From assembly GCA_046328575.1 (NCBI GenBank), contig JAXLWI010000020.1:1-64000 (forward strand): a DNA stretch of 64,000 nt, in the 5' to 3' direction. The translations under genes and the position numbers were made by a program. Position 1 is the first letter of the stretch. Each line of letters opens with the position of its first letter. This DNA comes from JAGOBP01 sp046328575 (GTDB lineage Bacteria > Chloroflexota > Anaerolineae > Fen-1058). Of this stretch, positions 47,487 through 56,093 are shown in pieces. The notes below the pieces were generated by a model that saw only the letters and a program-made list of their open reading frames with translations, ran no database searches and had not been told where the DNA came from.

Positions 47487-48035
47487 ATGAAAATCATCCC
47501 GACCACCATCCCCGACGTTTTGATCATCGAGCCGCAGGTCTTTCAGGACGAACGCGGCTTCTTCATGGAAACCTACAACTCGCGCAAGTTGGCCGAGTTC
47601 GGCATCACCGCCGAATTTGTGCAGGACAACCATTCTCGCTCGCAACAGGGCATCTTGCGCGGCCTGCACTATCAAATCCAACAGACACAGGGCAAACTGG
47701 TGCGCGTGACGCTGGGTGAAGTTTACGATGTCGTCGTCGATATTCGCCGCTCGTCGCCCACCTTCGGCCAGACCGAAGCCATTCGTCTGTCCGCCGAGAA
47801 CAAACTCTTGTTGTGGGTGCCGCCTGGCTTCGCGCACGGCTTCTACACGCTTAGCCCGTGGGCGGAATTCCTCTACAAAGTCACCGACTACTACGCGCCT
47901 CAATGGGAACGCACTATATTGTGGAATGATCCGCAATTGGGCATCAGCTGGCCGCTCGTTGACGGCCAGTCGCCGATCTTGTCGGCCAAGGACCGCGTGG
48001 GCAAGCGGCTGATCGACGCCGAAACGTTTGAATGA
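47487..48035 (+). CDS. rfbC: dTDP-4-dehydrorhamnose 3,5-epimerase
   Basis: Cupin-fold epimerase of 182 residues from the dTDP-L-rhamnose pathway. Diagnostic segments are FQDERGFFMETYN, QDNHSRSQQGILRGLHYQ (catalytic His), GEVYDVVVDIRRSSPTFGQ and VPPGFAHGFYTLSP. The start at 47487 is the internal ATG with family-typical N-terminus; the frame opens earlier inside the sugar transferase. The other rml genes are not in this window. Its stop overlaps the next start. Confidence 0.95.
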   Translation: MKIIPTTIPDVLIIEPQVFQDERGFFMETYNSRKLAEFGITAEFVQDNHSRSQQGILRGLHYQIQQTQGKLVRVTLGEVYDVVVDIRRSSPTFGQTEAIRLSAENKLLLWVPPGFAHGFYTLSPWAEFLYKVTDYYAPQWERTILWNDPQLGISWPLVDGQSPILSAKDRVGKRLIDAETFE

Positions 48036-48976
48036 TGATCACGCCGCGCCGCTCGCTGCGCATCCTCTCGATCGCTGCGGGCGTGATCGTCAGCGCGGCA
48101 ATTGTATGGCTGATCGCGCGCGACATCGACTTCGAGCGCGTCCGCGTGGTGCTCGGCACAGCCGATCGGGGCTGGCTGCTGATCGGTGCGGCGGCGATCA
48201 CAGCCACGTTGATCACGCGCACTCAACGTTGGGCGGCTTTACTACACCCGATCGTTCTCCGCGCCCCAACGCTGGCGCGCGCGCTACTCGTCGGGCAAGT
48301 ACTCAACTTTGTGCTGCCCATCCGCTTAGGCGATGTAATCCGATCGGCGTGGCTGGGCCGCGAGCCTAACGCCAGTTTCGAGCGAGTATTAGGCAGCGTG
48401 GCGATCGAGAAGGCGTGGGATTGGCTCACACTCACGCTGTTAGTGATAGTGACCGCGTGGGTGACGCCCGTCCCCGATTGGTTGCTCGTGCCTCTGCGAT
48501 CGGTGGGCGTCATCGCGTTCGCGGTGTTGATCGGATTTGGCGTGGCCGCCGGTGTGCCGCGCACCCGTTGGCAACCGTGGGTCGATCGGGTGGTGGGTCG
48601 CTCAACCATCGCGCCGCGCTTTAATCGGTTGTTGGACAGCCTGAGCGCCTTGCGCGATCGATCGACCTTGAGCGCGGCGGCACTTTGGTCGCTGAGTACC
48701 TGGGCTTTAGGTGTCATCGCCAATTACGCCGTGCTGCGCGCTTATGGCGTCGAAGTGTGGGGCGCGGCCCTACTGCTGATGGTGGTGCTGATGATCGGCG
48801 TAACGCTGCCACCGTCCATCGCGGCGATTGGTTTGTATGAAGGCCTGACGTTGGTGACACTCGGCGTGTTCAACGTAGCCGCCGAGACGGCACTGGCCGT
48901 CGGCTTGACATTGCACCTCATCGTTTTTGGACTGCCGGTGCTGGTTGCCGGTGCACTGCTGATCATCAAGCCATGA
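48032..48976 (+). CDS. Flippase-like integral membrane protein
   Basis: A 314-residue polytopic protein of the lysylphosphatidylglycerol-synthetase N-terminal (UPF0104) family. About eight helices, with the typical RTQRWAALL and LRAPTLARALLVGQVLNFVL stretch, then PIRLGDVIRSAWLG. The ATG overlaps the rfbC stop (ATGA). In a glycan locus it probably acts in lipid-linked sugar handling or translocation; that is inferred from position. Confidence 0.85.
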   Translation: MMITPRRSLRILSIAAGVIVSAAIVWLIARDIDFERVRVVLGTADRGWLLIGAAAITATLITRTQRWAALLHPIVLRAPTLARALLVGQVLNFVLPIRLGDVIRSAWLGREPNASFERVLGSVAIEKAWDWLTLTLLVIVTAWVTPVPDWLLVPLRSVGVIAFAVLIGFGVAAGVPRTRWQPWVDRVVGRSTIAPRFNRLLDSLSALRDRSTLSAAALWSLSTWALGVIANYAVLRAYGVEVWGAALLLMVVLMIGVTLPPSIAAIGLYEGLTLVTLGVFNVAAETALAVGLTLHLIVFGLPVLVAGALLIIKP

Positions 48977-49956
48977 TTCAATATTCCATCATCGTCCCTG
49001 CCTACCAAGCCGAAACAACTTTGCCGCACTGCCTCGCCGCACTGCAAGATCAAACGCTCGATCGCGCGGTGTATGAGATCATCGTCGTGGATGACGGTTC
49101 GACGGACGGCACTGCCGCCGTGGCGGAACGTGCGCTATCCAGTCCCGATCGGGTGATTCGCGCGCCGCACGGCGGACCCGCTCAAGCGCGCAACATCGGC
49201 GCGAAAGCGGCGCAGGGCGAATTGCTGGTATTTACCGACGCCGACTGCGAACCCGTCCACGATTGGTTGGCGCAGATCACAGCACCGTTCAAAGACCCCA
49301 CAATCAGCGGCGCAAAGGGGGCGTATCGTACGCGGCAGCGAGCGTTGATTGCGCGTTTCGTGCAACAGGAATATCAGGACAAGTACGATCGGTTGGCGCA
49401 ACAACCCACGATCGATTTTGTGGATACCTACTCGGCGGCTTATCGACGCGCCGTATTTGAAGCCGCCGGTGGGTTCGATTCAGCGTTAATCATGGACGAG
49501 GATCAAGAGTTATCGTTTCGGCTAGCCGCGCAAGGCCACAAATTGATCTTCGCGCCGCACGCCATTGTTTATCATCAGCATGTAACTTCGGCGTGGAAGT
49601 ATGCGCGCCGCAAGTACGGTGTGGGCTATTGGAAAGCGCTGGTGATTAAACAACATCCTTCGAAAGCTCGGCGCGATTCGCACACGCCGCAGGTAGTAAA
49701 GTTTCAGATGGGTGCATTGGCGTTGGCGCTACCGACAACGTTGTTAGCGCTGCTGGGCTTACCCAGCGTTGTGCCGCTGGCGTTGTGGCTGGCCCTCATC
49801 CTGTCAATGCTGCCGCTGCTCGCAAAAATCGCGCAGCGTGATCCGGGTGTGGTGATCGTCGCGCCGATCATGATCGGTGTACGCGCGTTCAGTCTGGGCT
49901 TGGGCCTGACCGTTGGCTTCATCAAGTTCGCGCGGCAGTCTCCATCTCGATCGTGA
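48973..49956 (+). CDS. Family-2 glycosyltransferase
   Basis: A 327-residue GT-A enzyme. YSIIVPAYQAETTLPHCLAA gives the nucleotide-sugar-binding strand. EIIVVDDGSTDGTA and the DxD-type TDADCEP motif bind the sugar nucleotide and metal. FDSALIMDEDQELSFRLAAQ carries the catalytic ED. Two C-terminal helices (about 240-285) anchor it to the membrane. The ATG overlaps the upstream stop. Confidence 0.92.
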   Translation: MIQYSIIVPAYQAETTLPHCLAALQDQTLDRAVYEIIVVDDGSTDGTAAVAERALSSPDRVIRAPHGGPAQARNIGAKAAQGELLVFTDADCEPVHDWLAQITAPFKDPTISGAKGAYRTRQRALIARFVQQEYQDKYDRLAQQPTIDFVDTYSAAYRRAVFEAAGGFDSALIMDEDQELSFRLAAQGHKLIFAPHAIVYHQHVTSAWKYARRKYGVGYWKALVIKQHPSKARRDSHTPQVVKFQMGALALALPTTLLALLGLPSVVPLALWLALILSMLPLLAKIAQRDPGVVIVAPIMIGVRAFSLGLGLTVGFIKFARQSPSRS

Positions 49957-51424
49957 TCGCCGCTCGTCGACTTGCTCCGGTAGTCGTGTTTGTCGCAGCC
50001 TTTACGCTGTATGTTGCCACGCTCGCGCCGACACTAACCGTCGCCCACTCCGGCGCCGATGGCGGCGACCTCGTTTCTGCGATAGCCACGCTGGGCGTGC
50101 CCCATCCGCCGGGTTATCCCACTTTCCTCGCGTTGGGCTCAATCTTCGCGCAACTGCCGATAGGTAACATCGCGTTTCGCCTCAACCTTTTCTCGGCAGT
50201 GTGCATGGCGTTGGCGGCCGCAGTGACGACGTGGAGTATTGGCAAAGCAGCGTCGACATCAGCCGGCGTCGTGGCTGGGCTGGTTTTCGCCACCGCGCCG
50301 ATGGTGTGGGGGCAAGCCACCCTCACCGAAGTCCACGCGTTGAATGCGCTGTTTGTCGCCATCAGCCTCGGCCTTCTCGCCCCGATCGTTTTTCGCGGCG
50401 ACGCGGTGTCCACTGCCCGGCTGGCATTAGCCTGCTGCTTGTGGGGACTCGGCCTCGGCAATCAACTGACGTTGCTGGCGCTGCTGCCGTTATTCATCAG
50501 GACTGGGCGTGTCTCACGCTTCACGCCTCACGCCCCACTTTTCGCTCGTCACTCATCATTCATCACTCGTTACTCATTGCTCATTCTCGCCCTGCTCCTC
50601 GGCCTCTCCATCTACATCATCATTCCGATTCGGGCCGCCGCACAACCGCCGATCAACTGGTTGGGCGAAGTCACTTTGCCAATGTCATCAACTTCATCAC
50701 CGCCGACATCTATCGCGGCTATGCTTTCGCTGTGCCGCTGTCCGATCTACCGGCGCGGCTGATCGCGTTTGCGCAAACAGCCGTGGCGCAATTCGGTTGG
50801 GCGGGCGTGCTGTTGGGAGTGTTCGGTGCGTGGCACATGGTGAGCAACAAACAGCGCGGTCTCGGCGCGATGGTGGTAGCGGCGCTGTTGTATCTGACGT
50901 TCACATTACGGTACAACACCATCGACGCCGACCTGTATTTGATTCCAGTGTGGTTGTTCGGTGCGTGGGCTATCGCGGCAGGCGCGCACAACTTGACCGA
51001 CCGCGCACCCACCGTCTTCCGTCTGCCGACTTTCGTCGTGGTATTGATCCTCATCCCAGGCTTGAATGTTGTCACCAACTACGCCGCACTCGACCTGCGC
51101 GCTGATCGCACCGCGGAGTCGCTCGCGCAGCAGGTATGGGCGCAGTCGCCGCGTGACGCCATTGTGATCACGCATACCGACGCGCAGACGTTCACGCTGT
51201 GGTATTATCGGCTGGTCGAGCAGCAGCGGCCCGACGTGACCGTGATCGATGCGCGGCTGGCTGCGTACGAGTGGTCCGCACCGATGCTGCACGCGCAAGA
51301 CAATCAGTTGCATTTAGTGGCATACGATCCAGAGGCCACGTGGCTCGATCGGCTGCGGGCGGCGAACCCGGCGCGGCCTATTTGTGAGATCGACGTTACA
51401 ACGTCCCAAGTCCGGTGTCCGTGA
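49953..51424 (+). CDS. DUF2723-type membrane protein (one frameshift)
   Basis: About 490-residue polytopic protein, the DUF2723 family of GT-C-like glycosyltransferases. Family start: AAFTLYVATLAPTLTVAHSG then ADGGDLVSAIATLGVPHPPG, in which the acidic pair sits in the first extracytoplasmic loop. Frame is lost at about 50,686, where GEVTLPMSS should read GEVTLANVINFITADIYRG; one missing G (ttgccaat for ttggccaat) repairs it. The remainder is open to 51,424. It begins GTGA-overlapped with the GT2 gene. A run of eleven heptamers (50,511-50,587) is translated inside it as VSRFTPHAPLFARHSSFITR and following residues, in a loop between two helices. Confidence 0.82.
50511..50587 (+). repeat. Heptanucleotide array inside DUF2723 gene
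   Basis: Eleven uninterrupted 7-mers: gtctcac, gcttcac, gcctcac, gccccac, ttttcgc, tcgtcac, tcatcat, tcatcac, tcgttac, tcattgc, tcattct. Same word family as the intergenic arrays, but here translated. Confidence 0.85.
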
Positions 51425-51428
51425 AATC

Positions 51429-53381
51429 ATGACTTCAAAACCTATTCGTTGGCGCAGAATTATCCTCTTAGTCATTATCGTCGCGCTACTGGTGTGGTTG
51501 GGCTTTATTGCGCGCACAGTGCTAACGCTGCGCGGCGATGTACTGGCGCTGCAAGACTACGCCGCTCGCTTGCCCAGCCCGATGAAACCCACCGAGATTG
51601 ATCTAGCGTTGATACAGGGACACGTCACCTCCATTCACCAGAATTTGTCGTCGCTGCGCACACTGGGCGCGCCGTTGTTGGCGGTGACGCCTGCGTTGGG
51701 CTGGTTGCCGGAAATCGGCGGCGATGTGCGCGCCGCGCCCGCGCTGTTGGACATGGCGCTGGAATTCACCGACATCGGCGATCGCGCCACCCGCATGCTG
51801 GTGCCGTTTTGGCCGCCACCTGAAGGCAGTGGGCGGTTATCGTTGGAAATGATGACGCGAGTGCTGCAAGTTTTGCAACCGGCGATGAAGTCGTTTCGCG
51901 GCAATATCGATCGGGCTGAGGCTGATCGTCAACGTATTGAGACCGCGGCATTGTCACCGCGCCTCCGATCGTTGCTCGAGCGCTTTGACGCAACCTATCC
52001 GGCCTTGTCGACGGGTCTCAATCTGGCCAGCGTTGCGCCGCAGTTGCTGGGCGCCGACAGGCCGCGCACCTATCTGATCATGCTGCAGAATGAAGATGAA
52101 CTGCGGCCGACAGGCGGTTTCATCAGTGCCGCCGGACATGTGACGCTGGACGCGGGCAAGATCGTGAGTTTGACGGTTAGCGATTCTTACGCGCTGGATG
52201 ATTTCAAGCAGTATTACCCCGATCCGCCTGAGCCACTGCTACGCTACATGGGCAGTCAGATGTGGCTGTTCCGCGATAGCAACTGGTCGCCGGATTTTCC
52301 GACGGCCGCCCGCCAAGCCATCGAGTTCTACACCTATACGCAGCAGGTCAACATCGACGGCGTCATGGCGTTGAACCAAAATGTGATCGAGGCGGTGCTC
52401 TCGGGCTTGGGGCCGCTCACGATCGATCCCGCCCAGCCGCCGCTCACCGCGCAGACCATCCGCGCTTACATGCGCAAAGCGTGGTCGCCCGATGGCACAA
52501 CCGATTTCGTCACGTGGATCTATCAACGCAAAGACTTTATCGGGCGTGTGATGCAGGCCATGCTCGATCGGGTCTTGAATCAAACGCAGCAAGTCGATTG
52601 GCCAACGCTGGGCCAGGCGCTCGATCGGGTGCTGCGCAGCCGCGATTTGTTGATCACACTGATCGATCCCAAGCTCAACGATGCGCTGCACGCTACGCAC
52701 AGTGACGGCGCACTGATCGATGCACCCGGCGATTACCTGATGATCGTCGATGCCAACCTGGGCTTCAATAAGGTCAACGCCGTCGTCCGCGAAGCGATTA
52801 CGCACACTGTACACATCAACGCCGACGATGCCGTAACAAGTGAATTGCAAATTAGCTACACCAACGGCGCGGCAGATACCCATCAACCTTGTAAGCATCA
52901 ACCGCCCGACTACTCTCTGTCGACCACCTACGATCAACTGACACAGGACTGCTATTGGGATTATCGCCGTGTCGTCGTACCCAATGGGGCGCGGCTAATC
53001 GATGCCACCCGTTTGCCCACGCGGCCCGGCGAACTGATCACGGGCGCCCTCAGCGATGGCGCGACGGAAGTGCTGACGGAAACGGGCCACACCGCTTTAG
53101 GTACATTTCTGGTCGTCAGGCGTGGCGCGACGATTGAGAGCAGCGTGCGCTACGCCCTGCCCGATGGTATCATTCAGCACGACGGCGATCGGCGCGTGTA
53201 TCACTTGCACGTGCAAAAGCAATCGGGGGCGGGACAGTGGCCGCTCCGCATACAGGTACAATGGCCGACTAATTGGCAGCTGGTCGATGCACAACCGGCA
53301 CCGACCCGCGTCAGCGCCACCGGGGCTGAATATGAATTGACATTCAGCGCAGATGTCGATCTGACAATCACGCTGCGCTAA
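51429..53381 (+). CDS. DUF4012 protein
   Basis: A 650-residue protein with one N-terminal helix (IILLVIIVALLVWLGFIARTV) and a large extracytoplasmic part. The DUF4012 core is clear: LIMLQNEDELRPTGGFISAAG, then LDAGKIVSLTVSDSYALDDF. A beta-rich C-terminal domain follows. The family is common in exopolysaccharide loci of Actinobacteria and Chloroflexota but has no proven activity. The start at the ATG 51429 lies 4 bases after the previous stop. Operon member. Confidence 0.88.
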   Translation: MTSKPIRWRRIILLVIIVALLVWLGFIARTVLTLRGDVLALQDYAARLPSPMKPTEIDLALIQGHVTSIHQNLSSLRTLGAPLLAVTPALGWLPEIGGDVRAAPALLDMALEFTDIGDRATRMLVPFWPPPEGSGRLSLEMMTRVLQVLQPAMKSFRGNIDRAEADRQRIETAALSPRLRSLLERFDATYPALSTGLNLASVAPQLLGADRPRTYLIMLQNEDELRPTGGFISAAGHVTLDAGKIVSLTVSDSYALDDFKQYYPDPPEPLLRYMGSQMWLFRDSNWSPDFPTAARQAIEFYTYTQQVNIDGVMALNQNVIEAVLSGLGPLTIDPAQPPLTAQTIRAYMRKAWSPDGTTDFVTWIYQRKDFIGRVMQAMLDRVLNQTQQVDWPTLGQALDRVLRSRDLLITLIDPKLNDALHATHSDGALIDAPGDYLMIVDANLGFNKVNAVVREAITHTVHINADDAVTSELQISYTNGAADTHQPCKHQPPDYSLSTTYDQLTQDCYWDYRRVVVPNGARLIDATRLPTRPGELITGALSDGATEVLTETGHTALGTFLVVRRGATIESSVRYALPDGIIQHDGDRRVYHLHVQKQSGAGQWPLRIQVQWPTNWQLVDAQPAPTRVSATGAEYELTFSADVDLTITLR

Positions 53382-53392
53382 AGGACTGGACG

Positions 53393-54007
53393 ATGAGTAA
53401 GGGACGTTGGTTAACGTGGAGTTTGTTGACGAGCTTGATTTTGATCGGCCTGGCGAACCTGGCGCAGCCGCCAGTGTGGGCCGCATCGTCGGCCGATCAA
53501 TCGTTGTTGCAGACCACTCCGTGCGTACCCGGCACAGTGCCCTGCCGCCCGACGCCCGGCCCAGCCAACACACGCGTACCACAACCCAAGACGGATACGC
53601 CCGCGCCAGCGGCAGCCACATCGACACCCACGGCGACGACTTTGGCCGCAACAGCGCAGCCTAGTTTGACAAAATCTCCGACTAGCGCAGCGACCTCGTC
53701 GCCGACGACAACCATCACGGCAACGGCAACTTCAACGCGCCCCAGTGCATCGGCGACCGCCCGTGCAACACCGGCTGAACCATCGGCCACACCCGCCGGG
53801 AATAATCCTGCTATTGCCACCGCCTCGCCAGTTGCGCCCACGCCTTCGCCTGCCGCCAACGAGGCCCGGCCCGGCTCAACCGCTGCCCCGACCGACGCGA
53901 CCACGTCGTCGGCAGACAACACTGGCCTGTTGCTCGTCGCGCTTGGCGCGGTACTTGTCATCGGCGGCGGTTGGCTCGTATTTGGGCGGCGGCGCTCTCG
54001 CGCCTAA
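53393..54007 (+). CDS. Ser/Thr/Pro-rich anchored surface protein
   Basis: A 204-residue exported protein. A signal peptide (WSLLTSLILIGLANLAQPPV) is followed by a short Cys pair (TPCVPGTVPC), about 120 residues of Thr/Ala/Ser/Pro-rich linker, and a C-terminal helix (GLLLVALGAVLVIGGGWLVF) with a basic tail (GRRRSRA). This is a cell-envelope stalk or mucin-like layout with a sorting-signal-like end but no LPxTG-type motif. Likely O-glycosylated, which would fit the neighbouring glycosyltransferases. Confidence 0.75.
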   Translation: MSKGRWLTWSLLTSLILIGLANLAQPPVWAASSADQSLLQTTPCVPGTVPCRPTPGPANTRVPQPKTDTPAPAAATSTPTATTLAATAQPSLTKSPTSAATSSPTTTITATATSTRPSASATARATPAEPSATPAGNNPAIATASPVAPTPSPAANEARPGSTAAPTDATTSSADNTGLLLVALGAVLVIGGGWLVFGRRRSRA

Positions 54008-54010
54008 CGT

Positions 54011-55252
54011 ATGTCACGTTCACTTGATCTGCGCCGCGTGTTCGGCGGCCTGCTGATCTTGATCGGTGCGGCGCTGCCGCTGATCTATTTCACGTCAGCG
54101 GCTCACTCCCAACCCGATCGACCTGCGCCGACCTCCACGGCCACGCGCGTGCCAGAACGGTTGATTCCCACGCTGACCGCGACGACGATCAGCGTCACAC
54201 CAAGCTCAACATCTGCCAGCCCAACGCGAGTCAGAGCGACGCAGCGCTCGACCATTGGAGCGACGACCCCAACACCCACGCGCTTGCTAGATTCAACCGC
54301 AACTGCTCGTCCCACTCAGCCACCGACCAGCGGCGGGTTGTATGCCGCTCGCGCCCGCTTCGGCATCGGCGTACCACTGCCCGCACGATACATTCAACGC
54401 TTGCTCGATCTCAAGGCCGGCTGGTTTCTGGATTGGGGCTTGAGCGCGACAAGCGGCTGGCCTGTGGGGCTGGATTACGTACGCCTTGTCAACGTGCCGC
54501 GCGGCCAAATTCAGATCGACCTCAAAACGCTGGCGAATTTAGCAAAGCGACAACCGGGCGCAATGTGGCTGATTGGCAATGAACCGGATGTGATCTGGCA
54601 GAACAACGCTACGCCTGAGCAGTACGTGCAAGCGTATCACACCGCTTACACCACACTCAAAGCCGCCGACCCGACGAGCCGCATCGCGATCGGCGGGGTG
54701 ACGCAGCCCACGCCGCTGCGACTGCAATATCTCGATCGGATTCTCACACTTTATCGCGAGCAGTTTGGCACGGACATGCCCATCGATGTGTGGAACGTCC
54801 ACAACTTCATTCTGCCGGAGAAGCGCGGCGATTGGGGCGCGGAAATTCCGCCGGGCTTTAACGTCACGTCGGGCGTCGATCGCACGATCGAGCAGCACGA
54901 TGATCTGGCGATCTTCAAGCAACAGATCATCGACTTCCGGCGCTGGCTGGCCGAGCGCGGTTTCCGCGATAAAGAGTTGATCGTCAGCGAGTACGGTGTG
55001 TTGATGTATACCGATCTAGGTTTTCCGTACGAACGGGTGCGCGATTTCATGACGGGCACGTTCGATTTCATGCTAACAGCCACCGATCCGGCAATCGGCT
55101 TGCCCGCTGACGGCAATCGACTGGTGCAACGCTGGTGTTGGTACAGCTTATCGGACTCAGCGTCCTACCCAACCGGCAATCTAGTCGATCCAACTACGGG
55201 GCAGTTAACACCGCTGGGGCAAGACTTCGCGGCATACGTTCAAAGCCACTAG
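54011..55252 (+). CDS. Glycoside-hydrolase-like protein, membrane anchored
   Basis: A 413-residue protein. A basic N-terminus and one helix (VFGGLLILIGAALPLIYFTS) anchor it. A Ser/Thr-rich linker (about 35-110) precedes a TIM-barrel domain of the GH clan-A type. The acid/base motif WLIGNEPDVIWQNN and the putative nucleophile in KELIVSEYGVLM lie on successive beta strands as expected, and NVHNFILPEKRGDW gives another active-site strand. Last gene of the operon. It may trim or cut the polysaccharide made here; substrate unknown. Confidence 0.75.
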   Translation: MSRSLDLRRVFGGLLILIGAALPLIYFTSAAHSQPDRPAPTSTATRVPERLIPTLTATTISVTPSSTSASPTRVRATQRSTIGATTPTPTRLLDSTATARPTQPPTSGGLYAARARFGIGVPLPARYIQRLLDLKAGWFLDWGLSATSGWPVGLDYVRLVNVPRGQIQIDLKTLANLAKRQPGAMWLIGNEPDVIWQNNATPEQYVQAYHTAYTTLKAADPTSRIAIGGVTQPTPLRLQYLDRILTLYREQFGTDMPIDVWNVHNFILPEKRGDWGAEIPPGFNVTSGVDRTIEQHDDLAIFKQQIIDFRRWLAERGFRDKELIVSEYGVLMYTDLGFPYERVRDFMTGTFDFMLTATDPAIGLPADGNRLVQRWCWYSLSDSASYPTGNLVDPTTGQLTPLGQDFAAYVQSH

Positions 55253-55257
55253 AAACA

Positions 55258-55291
55258 AAACGATCCAGCTCATCGCAGTGCTGGATCGTTA
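55258..55291. terminator. Bidirectional terminator at operon end
   Basis: Stem aacgatccagc/gctggatcgtt between convergent genes, with an A-run on the left. The right side lacks a long T-run. Confidence 0.7.
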
Positions 55292-55307
55292 AACAGTCAG
55301 TGCTGAT

Positions 55308-55685
55308 TCAACTGCGTGCCGCAGTACGGGCGAGCACGGCCTTCAATTGAGCCGTTAAGTTGCTGGGCGTAATCGGCTTGGCGAGATACTCATCAGCACC
55401 CACTTCCATGCCATGTGCCACGCTTTCCGGATCGGCTTTGCCGGACAACATCACCACGGGCACGTTCGCGGTAGCCGGATTCGATCGCACCCACTGACAG
55501 ACCTGATAGCCATCCATCCCCGGCATCATCACGTCCAGCAAAATCACGTCCGGCACCAATGTGCCAAGCAGCGTAATCGCTTCCTGCCCGCCCGGCGCAG
55601 TGTGAATCTGGTATCCGTCGAGTTTCAGGATCAGACTCAGCACCTTGCGCGCATCGGGATCATCTTCAACAATCAACGCTTTCAT
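55308..55685 (-). CDS. Single-domain response regulator
   Basis: CheY-like receiver of 125 residues with no output domain. Acidic pair VEDDPDA, phospho-acceptor Asp in VILLDVMMPGMDG, Thr/Ser switch VVMLSGK and the Lys in YLAKPITPSN are all present. It follows a second receiver by 6 bases, so a relay with the upstream kinase is likely. Confidence 0.92.
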   Translation of the reverse strand: MKALIVEDDPDARKVLSLILKLDGYQIHTAPGGQEAITLLGTLVPDVILLDVMMPGMDGYQVCQWVRSNPATANVPVVMLSGKADPESVAHGMEVGADEYLAKPITPSNLTAQLKAVLARTAARS

Positions 55686-55691
55686 CGCGAA

Positions 55692-56093
55692 CTACTCCTG
55701 CGGCTTGGCAGTTGATTGATGATGGCGAGTGATCAGTTCATCAGCCAGGTTCATCAACATCGAAATGCCGACGGGTTTGATCAAGAACCGATCGGCCCCG
55801 GCTTCCAACCCCTGCGTTTGATCGAGCAAGGTGCTGCGCGCTGTGATGATCACCAGTGGAATCTGTGCGGTGGCGGGATCAGCCCGCAGGCGACGGCAGA
55901 CCTCATAGCCGTCGATGTCGGGCATCATGATGTCGACCAGAATCAGATCAAACACTTGCTGGCCGGCCAGCCGCAGACCCTCTTGGCCGGTTTGAGCGCC
56001 GACCACCTCCCGGCCGCGTACATTAAATACAATCCGCAAAAATTCCAGTGTATCGGGATCATCATCGATAATGAGGATGTTATCTCGCCGCAT
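55692..56093 (-). CDS. Single-domain response regulator
   Basis: CheY-like receiver of 133 residues. IIDDDPD acidic pair, LILVDIMMPDIDGYEVCRRL with the phospho-acceptor Asp, VIITARS and LIKPVGISM are intact. Its start overlaps the histidine kinase stop, so the kinase and receiver are coupled. Confidence 0.93.
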   Translation of the reverse strand: MRRDNILIIDDDPDTLEFLRIVFNVRGREVVGAQTGQEGLRLAGQQVFDLILVDIMMPDIDGYEVCRRLRADPATAQIPLVIITARSTLLDQTQGLEAGADRFLIKPVGISMLMNLADELITRHHQSTAKPQE

